From contig QWIH01000029.1 in the NCBI GenBank assembly GCA_021405315.1, forward strand, positions 1-42,268: 42,268 bases of DNA, written 5' to 3'. A program made the position numbers and the translations under genes. The notes below the pieces were generated by a model. It was not told where the DNA came from. It saw nothing but the letters and a program-made list of their open reading frames with translations, and did not search any database. Of this stretch, positions 32,847 to 41,362 are shown piece after piece. The stretch's first letter is position 1; every line of letters starts with the position of its first letter. The stretch comes from Leptolyngbya sp. PLA1. Lineage in GTDB: Bacteria > Planctomycetota > Phycisphaerae > Phycisphaerales > UBA1924.

Positions 32847-33983
32847 ATGGCCGAGAGCGCCACCAAGCCCCCCGCCGGACTCCGCGAGAGCGTCGCCGCT
32901 GCTGTCGCGGCCCTTTCCGCGGACGGCCTGGCGGTCCTGCCCACGGAAACCGTGTACGGCATCGCGTTCGGAGCCCGCTCCCCCGCTGCGGCCGGGCGCA
33001 TGCGAGCGATTCAGAAGCCCGGGACGGTCTTCCCGAAGACGTGGCATGCCGCGTCGGTCGGAGAAGTGCTGCGGGTCGTCGCGCGTCGGAGCCCGCTGCA
33101 GGTGCGCGCCATCCGCCGGCTGCTCCCGGGCCCGATCCGGCTCGCCGTCGAGCTCGGCGCCGACCTCGGCCCCGCGCTCCAGCGGCTGGACCTGCCCGCG
33201 GGCATCATCGACGACGGCATGACGGTCTTCACCCGCGTGCCGGACAACGAGCTCTGCCGCGCTGTTCTCTCGCAGGTGCGCGGGCCTGTGGTCATGCAGC
33301 GGCTTGCGGATGTCAACCTCGCGGGCGTCGGCTCGCTCACGCCGGAAGTGATCGACCGGGCGCGCGCCCTGGGCATCGAGGCGGTGGTCAACGACGGACC
33401 GGCCAGGTACGGGCAGCCCTCCACGCCCGTGAGACTCACGCTCGACGGTGGCTACACCATCGAGGGCGAGGGCGCCTGGAGCGCCGCAAAGGTGCGGGCC
33501 CGCATCGAGCGATCGGTGGTGTTCGTCTGCACCGGCAACACGTGCCGGAGCCCGATGGCGGAAGCGATCGCGCGCGACCTGCTCAGCGTGCGAGAGTCTC
33601 CCGGTCCGGGGCTGAAGCGGGTGCCCGTCCGGGTGGCCTCCGCCGGCGTTGCCGCGGGCGTCGGTGATGCGATGACGCCCGAGGCGGCGACGGCGCTCAG
33701 GGCCCTGGGCGTGGACGCCGGACGGCACCGTGCCCGAAGCCTGACGCGCGAGATGCTCGAGGACGCGGACCGGGTCTGGGCCATGACCGCGTCCCACGCG
33801 AGAGCGGCGGCCTCGATCGTTCCGCCCGGGGTGAAGATCGAGCTGCTCGATCCTGGCGGGAACGACATCCCCGACCCGATCGGAGCAGCGCAGGCAGTCT
33901 ATCTTTCGACCGCCCGAAGGCTGCGCGAGCTGATCGCACGCCGACTCGCCGAACTCGAGATCGATGAAGGAGCCGAACCATGA
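32847..33983 (+). CDS. Fusion of a YrdC/Sua5-like domain and a low-molecular-weight protein phosphatase
   Basis: A 378-aa two-domain protein. Residues about 12-215 are YrdC/Sua5-like with the conserved PTETVYG (32-38). Two usual motifs are altered: the KxR site reads QKPGT (56-60), and the SxxSANxSG site reads MQRLADVNLAG (150-160). Residues about 223-375 are an LMW-PTP with the P-loop CTGNTCRS (C228, R234) and the acid loop DIPDPIG near the C-terminus. The phosphatase half looks active, on phosphotyrosine or phosphoarginine. The YrdC half may no longer make threonylcarbamoyl-AMP. The stop overlaps the rpiB start (ATGA). Confidence 0.9.
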   Translation: MAESATKPPAGLRESVAAAVAALSADGLAVLPTETVYGIAFGARSPAAAGRMRAIQKPGTVFPKTWHAASVGEVLRVVARRSPLQVRAIRRLLPGPIRLAVELGADLGPALQRLDLPAGIIDDGMTVFTRVPDNELCRAVLSQVRGPVVMQRLADVNLAGVGSLTPEVIDRARALGIEAVVNDGPARYGQPSTPVRLTLDGGYTIEGEGAWSAAKVRARIERSVVFVCTGNTCRSPMAEAIARDLLSVRESPGPGLKRVPVRVASAGVAAGVGDAMTPEAATALRALGVDAGRHRARSLTREMLEDADRVWAMTASHARAAASIVPPGVKIELLDPGGNDIPDPIGAAQAVYLSTARRLRELIARRLAELEIDEGAEP

Positions 33984-34444
33984 GGATTGCGCTCAGCGCC
34001 GACCACCGCGGGCACGCGGCGATCCGTGCGCTCGCCGAGAAGCTGAACCGAGAGGGCCACCAGGCACAGGTCCTCGGAGACTGCCAGGGTGCACCGTGCG
34101 ACTATCCCGAGCGTGCGTGGGACGTGGGGAAGGCCGTGGCCGAGGGCCGCGCGGACCTCGGCATCCTGGTCTGCGGCACGGGGATCGGCATGTCCATCGC
34201 CGCCAACAAGGTCCGCGGGGTCCGCGCCGCCGTGGTTCATGACGAGATGACCGCCCAGCTCTCCCGCTCGCACAACAACGCCAACGTGCTGTGCCTCTCC
34301 GCGGATCTCCTGGGCCAGCGCCTCATCGAGAAGATCGCGGAGGTTTGGATCGGCACGCCGTTCGAGGGCGGCCGGCACACCCGCCGGCTGCACAAGATCA
34401 GCGCGATGGAGATGGGCCAGAACCCCGCCGAGATCCGCGACTAG
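33980..34444 (+). CDS. rpiB: Ribose-5-phosphate isomerase B
   Basis: A 154-aa RpiB/LacAB-family enzyme interconverting ribose-5-phosphate and ribulose-5-phosphate. Marks include MRIALSADHRGHAAI, CDYPERAWDVGKAV, the catalytic-loop region LVCGTGIGMSIAANKV, and RSHNNANVLCLSADLLG. GAAGGAG lies 8 nt before the ATG, and the start overlaps the previous stop, so translation is coupled to the YrdC-phosphatase gene. The order YrdC, LMW-PTP, RpiB also occurs in the Bacillus ywl cluster. Confidence 0.95.
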   Translation: MRIALSADHRGHAAIRALAEKLNREGHQAQVLGDCQGAPCDYPERAWDVGKAVAEGRADLGILVCGTGIGMSIAANKVRGVRAAVVHDEMTAQLSRSHNNANVLCLSADLLGQRLIEKIAEVWIGTPFEGGRHTRRLHKISAMEMGQNPAEIRD

Positions 34445-35955
34445 GTCCCCGGGAGCAGGCCCAGCTTCCACGCGCCGTACACCGCCAGCGGCGAACCCAC
34501 GCCGCACATGACGTCGAGCAGAAGCCCGCCCCGCATCATCTGCCTCATGGAGACGTGCCCTGACGCGAAGACCAGCGCGTTCGGGGCTGTTCCCCCCGGC
34601 AGCATGAAGCCGAGGCTTGCGGAGAGCGTCACCGTCGTGAGGAGCACCGCGGGAGGCAGGCCGAACTTCTCCGACACTGCGCCGGCCACCGGAAGGGCAG
34701 CCGCCACCAGCGCGGTGTTGCTGGTGAACTCTGTCAGGATGATCGCCGCCAGGGAGAAGGCCAGAAGCACCACGAGCGTGGGCCAGGACGAGAGCGGCCC
34801 GGCCTGTGACGCGATGAACCTGTCGACGCCGGTGGCGGAGAGCATCGCGGCGAGGCTCAGCCCGCCGCCGAAGAGCAGCAGGATTCCCCACGGAATCTGG
34901 TGGGCCTCGCGCCACGAGAGGATGCACCGGCCTTCGCGGGCTCGCACCGGGATGAGAAACAGCGCCAGTGTCGCGCCGATCGCGATCACCCCGTCGCTCG
35001 CCTTCTCCAGGAAGGGCAGGAGTCGCTCCCCGTCGGCGCCCCGCAGGCCGCGCAGCAGCGGGACCGTGATCCACGCGAGCGCCGCGGCGGCGAACACCGC
35101 GACCGTCAGCGCCTCTCCCCGCGACCACGCCCCAAGTCCCGATCGCTGCTCTCGGATCGCCTCCGCTACCCCGGCGACCTCGCCCCGGGGCACCGGCAGC
35201 GCGACCCGTGCCAGGACTACCCACGTCGCGGGCACCACCAGCAGCAGGACCGGCAGCCCGATCCCCAGCCACGAGAGGAACGTCACCTCGTGGCCGTACA
35301 CGCGGTGCATGTACGCCGCGTACTGGGCCACGGGGGGCGTGCCGATGACCGTGCCCACGCCCCCGATCGTGGCGCCGAAGGCGATGGCGAGCACGAGGCA
35401 CGGCCCGAAGTTGGCTACTCGCTTCGCGTCGACACCCGTGGCCCGTTGCAGCCCCGCGGCCACCACCGCGGCGACGCTGGCACCGATGGGGAGCATCATG
35501 ACGGTCGCGGCGGTGTTCGAGACCCACATGCTGAGGAAGGCGCTGGTCACCAGGAACCCGCCGACCAATCGCGACGGGCTGGTGCCGATCAGAGCGAGCA
35601 TCGCCAGCGCGAGGCGCCGGTGCACGCCCCAGCGTTCCATGGCGGCGCCGAGCATCATGCCCCCGAGAAACAGGTAGATGATGTCGTCCGCGTACGCGCC
35701 GGCCACGTCCTTCAGCGAGGCAACGCCGAGCAGTGGCAGCGCGACCAGCGGCACAAGACCCGTGATCTCTAGTGGGATCGCCTCCGTCATCCACCAGAAG
35801 GCCATCAGCACGCCGACGCTCGCCACGACGCGGCCCTGGGGCGACAGCCCCGACGCCGCGCCGGGCAGCAGCGCATACGCCGCCAGCGCCGCGGCGACGC
35901 CCAGCAGCATGCACACGAGCTTCACTACCCCGCGCTGTTCGTGCGGCGCTTCCAA
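34441..35955 (-). CDS. DASS/SLC13-family anion:sodium symporter
   Basis: A 504-aa protein with about 12 membrane helices. SLC13/DASS marks are FWWMTEAIPLEITGLVPL, AFLSMWVSNTAATVMMLPIG, FGATIGGVGTVIGTPP, WGILLLFGGGLSL, FTSNTALVAAALPV and ASLGFMLPGGTAPNALVF. It probably imports dicarboxylates, citrate or sulfate with sodium. The best start is TTG 35955: a perfect AAGGAGG lies 9 nt upstream, inside the end of dtd. GTG 35925 is the alternative. The gene converges with rpiB, overlapping its last 4 bases. The frame stays open far upstream but that part is antisense or shadow. Confidence 0.9.
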   Translation of the reverse strand: MEAPHEQRGVVKLVCMLLGVAAALAAYALLPGAASGLSPQGRVVASVGVLMAFWWMTEAIPLEITGLVPLVALPLLGVASLKDVAGAYADDIIYLFLGGMMLGAAMERWGVHRRLALAMLALIGTSPSRLVGGFLVTSAFLSMWVSNTAATVMMLPIGASVAAVVAAGLQRATGVDAKRVANFGPCLVLAIAFGATIGGVGTVIGTPPVAQYAAYMHRVYGHEVTFLSWLGIGLPVLLLVVPATWVVLARVALPVPRGEVAGVAEAIREQRSGLGAWSRGEALTVAVFAAAALAWITVPLLRGLRGADGERLLPFLEKASDGVIAIGATLALFLIPVRAREGRCILSWREAHQIPWGILLLFGGGLSLAAMLSATGVDRFIASQAGPLSSWPTLVVLLAFSLAAIILTEFTSNTALVAAALPVAGAVSEKFGLPPAVLLTTVTLSASLGFMLPGGTAPNALVFASGHVSMRQMMRGGLLLDVMCGVGSPLAVYGAWKLGLLPGT

Positions 35956-35960
35956 CGTGC

Positions 35961-36419
35961 TCAGCCTCCTTCCGGTGCGCGGGGCGACTGGAGCACCAGC
36001 GTCACGGGCCCGTCGTTCACCAGCGACACCGCCATCTCGGCGCGGAACACGCCCCGCCCCACGGGCACACCCGACGCTGCGGCAAGTCCGGCGAGCACCT
36101 CGAAGAGCGGGCCGGCCTGCTCGGGCCTCATCGCGCGGTCGAAGCCGGGCCGGCGCCCCCTCGACGCATCCCCCGCCAGCGTGAAGTTCGGCACCAGCAG
36201 CAGCGATCCGCGCACATCGAGGACGGACAGATTCATCTTGCCCCCCGCGTCCTCGAAGATCCGCAGGTGCGTCAGCTTCTCCGCGGTCCACTCCGCGTCC
36301 GCTCGTGCATCGCCGACCTCGATCCCCACGAGTGCCAGGAGCCCGACGCCGATGCTCGCAACGTTCTCGCCTCCCACGGCGACGCTCGCGCTCCGGACTC
36401 TCTGGACGACGGTGCGCAT
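35961..36419 (-). CDS. dtd: D-aminoacyl-tRNA deacylase
   Basis: A 152-aa protein of normal DTD length. It begins MRTVVQRVRSASVAVGG and ends with the NDGPVT motif (135-140), the Gly-Pro element that holds the substrate. The other family motif, normally SQFTL, reads PNFTL (77-81), followed by the usual GRRPGF. It removes D-amino acids or glycine mischarged on tRNA. It lies 3 bases after the ABC permease stop and 5 bases before the DASS gene, so the three form one operon. Confidence 0.92.
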   Translation of the reverse strand: MRTVVQRVRSASVAVGGENVASIGVGLLALVGIEVGDARADAEWTAEKLTHLRIFEDAGGKMNLSVLDVRGSLLLVPNFTLAGDASRGRRPGFDRAMRPEQAGPLFEVLAGLAAASGVPVGRGVFRAEMAVSLVNDGPVTLVLQSPRAPEGG

Positions 36420-36422
36420 CGC

Positions 36423-38156
36423 TCAGACTCTGAAGACGGCCCCGAGCTTCTTGCCGAGGAGGCTGCTCGCGGCGAAGATCGTGCACGTCAGCAGCGCCAT
36501 GCCCCACACGCCGAGGGCGCTCGCGATGTACGGCCCGTCCCCCAGGCGGTCCATGAACGCGAGAATCGCCTTGGTGATCGGATAGTCCCCGCTCTGCTGG
36601 GCGAGGATCAGCGAGTCGCTCACCTCGAGCATCGAGAAGCTGAAGACCAGCAGCCCGCCCGCGATCAGGTTCGCCGCGATGAGAGGCACGATCACGCGCC
36701 GGATCGCCGTCAGCTTCGAGGCGCCGAGATTGAGCGCCGCTTCCTCCAGCTCGCCGCTGGTCTGCTCCAGGCCGGCGACCGTTGACCTCACGATGTATGG
36801 CAGCCGCCGGATCGAGTACGCGATGATGAGGAACGGCACGGGGTTCGGGTCCGCCGACAGGATCGAGGCGAACGCCGACAGCGGCCCGTCCTTTCCGAAC
36901 GGCCAGCGCAGGCTCATCGCGACATACCCGAACGCCAGCACCAGGCCGGGGACCGCCAGCGGGAGCATGCACAGGGCATCCAGCAGCCAGCGGAACCGCA
37001 ACTGGGTCCGCACGATGAGGTACCCCACCAGCAACCCGAAGCCGATGTCCACGACCATCGCCACCGCCGCGAGCTTCAGCGAGTTCTGGATTGCCCCGAA
37101 GGAATCCGCGGCCGTCAGGGCCTGGTAGTAGTGCGAGGTCGTGAACACGGAGGGGAGCGCGGTCTGATACCACTGCCCGGGCGCGGTGAAGCTCGTGAGC
37201 ACCACGCCGATGTGGGGCGAGATCGCCGCCAGGCTCACCACGCCGAACAGGCCCGCCGCGGCCCAGCCGGCCGGCCCGGTCAGGGGCGTGACGTCACCCG
37301 CCCGGGCCGCCCTCAGGTTCATCGAGTAGCCCCGCTTCCCGAACACGAACTTGCCCAGGAGGTACATGCCCACGGCCATCGAGAGCATCACCAGCGTGAG
37401 GGCGTAGGGCCTCGCCGAGCCCTCGACCTCCTTGAGCCCGTTGAAGATCTGCACCGGCGCCACCGCGTAGTAGTCGAACATGAGGGGCGTGCCCAGCTCG
37501 GTGAACGACCAGATGAACACGATCGTCGCGCCCGCGAACAGCCCGGGCCTCACCAGGGGCAGGGTGATCCTGAGGAACCGCGTCCAGAACCCCGCGCCCA
37601 GGTTTCGTGCGGATTCGTCGAGCGCCGGGTCGAGATTCGCCAGCGCGGCGCTCGCGTTCAGATAGATGATCGGGTACAGCCCGAGCGCCTGCATGCACAT
37701 CACCCCGATGACCTTGGCGCTGCCCAGGATGTCGAGGTCCAGCCCAAGGGCCGCGTTCAGAGCGCCCTCCCGCCCCAGGATTGCACGCATCCCGATCGCC
37801 CCGACGAACGGCGGGAGGATCAGCGGCACCAGCACCGCCGCGTTGAAGAAGGTCTTGCCGGGGAACCGGTACCCCGCCGAGAGCACCGCGAGGGGCAACG
37901 CGATGAGCATCGCCAGCAGGGTCGTTCCCGAGGCCAGCTTCACCGAGTTCCCCAGGGCCCCGAGCATCCGGGGGTCCGTCACCACCATCGCGAGGTGATC
38001 GAGCGTGAACCCGGTCCGTGCCGAAGGATCCTTGTAGAACCCCCCGCGCACGGTCAGCAGGATGGGGTAGACGAGGAACACTCCCAGCAGCAGCAGGCAG
38101 CCCGCGAGGAGCGCGTGCTGGGTGAGCGAGGCGGTGAACCGGCGCGACGTGGCCAT
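36423..38156 (-). CDS. Fused double ABC transporter permease (FbpB/ferric-iron type)
   Basis: A 577-aa protein with two BPD_transp_1 domains in one chain. Each has an EAA loop for the ATPase: LDESARNLGAGFWTRFLRIT, then LEEAALNLGASKLTAIRRVI. Two-domain permeases of this size serve ferric iron, thiamine, phosphonate or spermidine uptake; the FbpB iron type fits best, helped by the divergent BFD-like gene. No binding protein or ATPase is in the window. ATG 38156 is preceded by TACACT and 8 nt, with no Shine-Dalgarno. Confidence 0.88.
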   Translation of the reverse strand: MATSRRFTASLTQHALLAGCLLLLGVFLVYPILLTVRGGFYKDPSARTGFTLDHLAMVVTDPRMLGALGNSVKLASGTTLLAMLIALPLAVLSAGYRFPGKTFFNAAVLVPLILPPFVGAIGMRAILGREGALNAALGLDLDILGSAKVIGVMCMQALGLYPIIYLNASAALANLDPALDESARNLGAGFWTRFLRITLPLVRPGLFAGATIVFIWSFTELGTPLMFDYYAVAPVQIFNGLKEVEGSARPYALTLVMLSMAVGMYLLGKFVFGKRGYSMNLRAARAGDVTPLTGPAGWAAAGLFGVVSLAAISPHIGVVLTSFTAPGQWYQTALPSVFTTSHYYQALTAADSFGAIQNSLKLAAVAMVVDIGFGLLVGYLIVRTQLRFRWLLDALCMLPLAVPGLVLAFGYVAMSLRWPFGKDGPLSAFASILSADPNPVPFLIIAYSIRRLPYIVRSTVAGLEQTSGELEEAALNLGASKLTAIRRVIVPLIAANLIAGGLLVFSFSMLEVSDSLILAQQSGDYPITKAILAFMDRLGDGPYIASALGVWGMALLTCTIFAASSLLGKKLGAVFRV

Positions 38157-38164
38157 GAGCGGGG

Positions 38165-38176
38165 AGTGTATATGGT
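38165..38176. promoter_or_regulatory. Back-to-back -10 hexamers of a divergent gene pair
   Basis: On the minus strand TACACT (38170-38165) is 8 nt from the permease ATG. On the plus strand TATGGT (38171-38176) is 6 nt from GTG 38183. The hexamers touch, so the two promoters probably compete, and each -35 region lies in the other gene. Confidence 0.6.
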
Positions 38177-38182
38177 TCCGCC

Positions 38183-38470
38183 GTGGACCCGGACGACGAA
38201 ATCTGCCTGTGCTTTCACGTCTCGCTCCGGAAGATCCGCACCTTCCTCGCCCGCGAAAACCCCCCCGTGGCGTCCTTGATCAGCGAGTGCCTGTCCGCGG
38301 GCACGGGCTGCATGTGGTGCGTGCCGTTCCTCAAGCACCTTCACAAGATGCACCAGCAGGGGCAGGAGCCGGACCTCCACGTCAGTCCGGAGGAATACGC
38401 CCGCACGCGCCTTGTGTACCACAAGACCCACGAGCGCGATGAGGCGGTCGTGAAGCGCGCGACCGAGTGA
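38183..38470 (+). CDS. BFD-like [2Fe-2S] protein
   Basis: A 95-aa protein. Cys pairs C8-x-C10 (ICLCFHVS) and C43-x2-C46 (TGCMWCVPF) with about 32 residues between them match the bacterioferritin-associated ferredoxin fold, which binds a 2Fe-2S cluster; C36 is extra. In known systems BFD proteins help release iron from bacterioferritin. It is divergent from an iron-type permease, suggesting a role in iron handling. The GTG start is supported by the hexamer 6 nt upstream. Confidence 0.8.
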   Translation: MDPDDEICLCFHVSLRKIRTFLARENPPVASLISECLSAGTGCMWCVPFLKHLHKMHQQGQEPDLHVSPEEYARTRLVYHKTHERDEAVVKRATE

Positions 38471-38489
38471 TCACGCCGCTCCGTGGGGG

Positions 38490-38996
38490 CTACTTCGGTG
38501 CCGCCTGCTTGGGGTCGGGCAGCGCGATCCCGTCGGGCGTCTTGCGCACCTTCGGGGCGGGCTCGGGCTTGGGAGCCGCGTCCGCCCTGGGGGCCGGTGC
38601 CGCGAGCGCCGGCCCGCCGGGCGCCACCGCCGACGCGTCGCGCAACTCCGGGCCCTTGCGAACTTCCGTCTCGATGCGCCGCTGGGAGGGCGGTGGGACC
38701 CGGACGACGCTCATCTTCCCGCCGTTGTCGTCACCGATCGATGCGATCGACCAGCGCAGTTCGTCCCAGCCGTCACGCTCCGCCGAGCGGGGCGAACGCA
38801 TGAACAGCATGTTGAGCTGCTTTCCCACCGGAACCTCCGAAGACCAGATCTGTTCCCCGGTCCCCACGTCGATCAGCGTCACCGACTGAGGCACGGTCAC
38901 GGTGCTGCGGAAGTGATGGTGCTCGTTCGCATGGCACCCGCCGAGGATCGCGGCGGAGGCGAGAACGGCGGCCAAGAGTCCAACGCGTGCGTTCAT
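38490..38996 (-). CDS. Lipoprotein of unknown function
   Basis: A 168-aa protein with a lipobox (AAILGGC, Cys near residue 21), a domain of about 90 residues (VTVPQSVTLIDVGTGEQIWSS, KQLNMLFMRSP, DELRWSIASIGDDNGGKM) and a Pro/Ala-rich C-terminal tail ending PDPKQAAPK. GGAGCG lies just before ATG 38996. No family is recognised; similar proteins may be lineage-specific. Likely anchored to a membrane. Confidence 0.72.
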   Translation of the reverse strand: MNARVGLLAAVLASAAILGGCHANEHHHFRSTVTVPQSVTLIDVGTGEQIWSSEVPVGKQLNMLFMRSPRSAERDGWDELRWSIASIGDDNGGKMSVVRVPPPSQRRIETEVRKGPELRDASAVAPGGPALAAPAPRADAAPKPEPAPKVRKTPDGIALPDPKQAAPK

Positions 38997-39114
38997 GGGT
39001 CGCTCCAGACAGGTCCGAGAACCGACGCCCGACGGGGGACGTCCGGGACTGTATCGACCCGGCGGGGCCGGGCGGCTGAATCCGAGGGCCCAAAACCAGC
39101 CCCGCCGCCACGCG

Positions 39115-39120
39115 TAGAGT
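39115..39120 (+). promoter_or_regulatory. -10 hexamer TAGAGT of ispF
   Basis: TAGAGT, 7 nt, then ATG 39128. Candidate leaderless promoter. Confidence 0.52.
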
Positions 39121-39127
39121 CGCCCCG

Positions 39128-39628
39128 ATGAGCCATTTCCGAATCGGGCACGGCTACGACCTCCACCGCCTCGAGCCCCAGGCCCCCGTGGGCCAGGGTC
39201 GCCCGCTCATCCTCGCTGGCGTCCGTCTCGCCCACGACCGCGGCCCGATCGCCCACTCCGACGGCGACGCCCTCTACCACGCGGTGACCGACGCCATCCT
39301 GGGTGCCCTCGCGCTTCCGGACATCGGCCAACTCTTCCCCGATACCGACCCCCGACACGAGTCTCAGGATTCCGAGGTCTTTCTGCGGGCAGCCGCCGAC
39401 CGCGCCGCGGCCCTCGGCTGGCACGTGGAGAACCTCGACGCCACGGTCATCCTCGAACGGCCAAAGCTCTCTCCCCACAAGGACGCGATGCGTGCCAACC
39501 TCGCGCGCGTCCTGGCCATCAGCGACGACCGGGTGAACGTGAAGGGCAAGACCCACGAGCGGGTCGATGCGGTGGGCGAAGGACGCGCGGTCGAGGTCCA
39601 TGCGGTCGTCCTGCTACGCCGAGGCTGA
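39128..39628 (+). CDS. ispF: 2-C-methyl-D-erythritol 2,4-cyclodiphosphate synthase
   Basis: Forms the cyclic diphosphate in the non-mevalonate isoprenoid pathway. A 166-aa protein with the metal ligands D11 and H13 (GYDLH) and H43 (AHSDGDAL). DIGQLFPDTDP, LDATVILERPKLSPH and the closing VNVKGKTHERVDAVGEGRAVEVHAV complete the family pattern; the usual TT.E.LG part reads THERVDAVG here. Normal length. It stands alone, without ispD. Confidence 0.95.
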   Translation: MSHFRIGHGYDLHRLEPQAPVGQGRPLILAGVRLAHDRGPIAHSDGDALYHAVTDAILGALALPDIGQLFPDTDPRHESQDSEVFLRAAADRAAALGWHVENLDATVILERPKLSPHKDAMRANLARVLAISDDRVNVKGKTHERVDAVGEGRAVEVHAVVLLRRG

Positions 39629-39694
39629 GCGCGGAGTTCTGCGCGTGGACCAACTTCCGGCCCGTCGATCGGGCGCCCCGTGGCGGGCTGCCCG

Positions 39695-41356
39695 TTACGC
39701 CCCCGCGGAGGGAGTGGGGGCGTTGGGTGCGGGGAACGCCGCCGCCGCGTCCGCACGCATGTAGAGAATCTCTCCCTTGGTGATCCGCTGCCCGGGCTTC
39801 AGCGCGTGCGCCCCGCCAAAGGCACAGAGCGCCGCCAGCGTCGCGCCCGCCGGGGGTTCGCAGCCCCAGGTTCTCCACAACTTCGGCATGCCCGTGGTCA
39901 GCGCCGGGGAGAGCAGCACGCTCGCGACCCGCAGGGCCTCCGCACACTGGTACAAGATCGCCCCGAGTTGCCGCTTTGCCACCGGGTCCGCGTCCGCGCG
40001 CTTGGCGATCGTGAAGGGCCTGGTGACGTTGATGAGGAGGTCGACCTTGCTGGCGAGCCCAGTCCCCGCGCGCAGCGCGCCCTCCAGGTCCAGTGCTTCC
40101 AGGCACGCCCGTGTGCGCTCCGCCGCTCCGCCGCAGAGCGCTGGCCAGTCGAACGTCGCGCGGATGCTCGTCCCATCGAACCCTGACGCCGGGTCCGGCA
40201 CCAGGTCCACCCCGTCGTCCGCGGGCAGCACGCCGGCGAAGTACTTGTCGATCATGTTCCCCACGCGGCTGGTGGCGTTCCCGATGCCGTTCGCCAGGTC
40301 GGCGTTGAAGGTCTCGACGAACTTCGCGTGGCTGAAGTCCGCGTCGCTGCCTCCCAGGGGACCCTGCGTCGCCAGGTACCAGCGCAGCGCGTCGAGCCCG
40401 AAGCGATCGGTGTAGGCCCGCAGCCGCTCGAGGTCGATGAAGTTGCCCATGCTCTTGGACATCTTTTCGCCCTCGGAGATCCACCAGCCGTGCCCGTAGA
40501 TCGTGCCGGGCAGCTCCTTGCCCAGCGCCAGCAGGAGCGCGGGCCAGATCACGGCGTGGAACCAGAGGATGTCCTTGCCCAGGAAGTGAACCTTCGCGGG
40601 CCACAGGTGCTTCCGCTCGGGCGTGTCCACGACGCTGAGGTAGTTGAACAGGGCGTCGATCCACACGTAGACGCGGTGCGCCTCATCCCCCGGGATCCGC
40701 ACGCCCCACTGGGTCGCGGGGTCGTCGGTCACCGGGCGCGATACCGGCACGTCGTTCAGGCCCTGACGCAGGCGCCCGAGAACCTCCTGCCGGCGCGCGT
40801 CGGGCCTCACGAACGCGTCGTCGTCGGCGATCACCTTCAGCAGCCGGTCCTGGTACTTGCTGAGCCTGAAGAAGTAGCACGGCTCGGTGCGCTTCACGAG
40901 CGGCTTCTTGTTGATCGGGCTGTGGAAGTTCGCTTCCTTCGCCGCGGTCTCGGTCAGATACTCCTCCTGCCCTTCGTCGTACCAGCCCGTGTACTCGCCC
41001 CTGTAGATGTCCCCGGTCTTCATCAGGGCCGCGATGTACTCGCTCACCTTGCTCTTGTGCCGGGGCTCGGTCGTACGGATGAAGTCGTCGTACGCGACGC
41101 CCACGAGTGCGAACGCCTTGCGGAACTCCTCCGAGTTTCGGTCGGCCCAGCCCTGGGGCGAGGTGCCGTGGGCCGCGGCGGAGGTCACGACCTTGTCCGC
41201 GTGCTCGTCGGTGCCGGTGAGGAAAAAGACCTCGGCCCCGCCCGCGAGCCTCTGGAACCTCGCGTACACGTCCGCCACCACGGTGGTGTAGCAGTGCCCG
41301 ATGTGCGGGCGGTCGTTCACGTAGTAGATGGGCGTCGTGACGTAGCAGGTCGTCAT
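39695..41356 (-). CDS. metG: Methionyl-tRNA synthetase
   Basis: A 553-aa class I synthetase that charges tRNA-Met. It has the HIGH motif as PHIGH (18-21), the KMSKS motif at 298-302, FFLTGTDEHADKV, and WIDALFNYLSV. The CP insert lacks the four-Cys zinc knuckle, so it belongs to the zinc-free form. It also lacks the extra C-terminal tRNA-binding domain found in some bacteria. ATG 41356 is set by TATCCT 6 nt upstream and by homology; the longer frame to 41476 reads through the tRNA gene. Confidence 0.96.
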   Translation of the reverse strand: MTTCYVTTPIYYVNDRPHIGHCYTTVVADVYARFQRLAGGAEVFFLTGTDEHADKVVTSAAAHGTSPQGWADRNSEEFRKAFALVGVAYDDFIRTTEPRHKSKVSEYIAALMKTGDIYRGEYTGWYDEGQEEYLTETAAKEANFHSPINKKPLVKRTEPCYFFRLSKYQDRLLKVIADDDAFVRPDARRQEVLGRLRQGLNDVPVSRPVTDDPATQWGVRIPGDEAHRVYVWIDALFNYLSVVDTPERKHLWPAKVHFLGKDILWFHAVIWPALLLALGKELPGTIYGHGWWISEGEKMSKSMGNFIDLERLRAYTDRFGLDALRWYLATQGPLGGSDADFSHAKFVETFNADLANGIGNATSRVGNMIDKYFAGVLPADDGVDLVPDPASGFDGTSIRATFDWPALCGGAAERTRACLEALDLEGALRAGTGLASKVDLLINVTRPFTIAKRADADPVAKRQLGAILYQCAEALRVASVLLSPALTTGMPKLWRTWGCEPPAGATLAALCAFGGAHALKPGQRITKGEILYMRADAAAAFPAPNAPTPSAGA

Positions 41357-41362
41357 GGCGTC

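Noticed and set aside
35956..37173. Upstream part of the open frame that ends with the DASS transporter
   Set aside because: It overlaps dtd and the permease in a different frame; the AAGGAGG-TTG start at 35955 fits the family.
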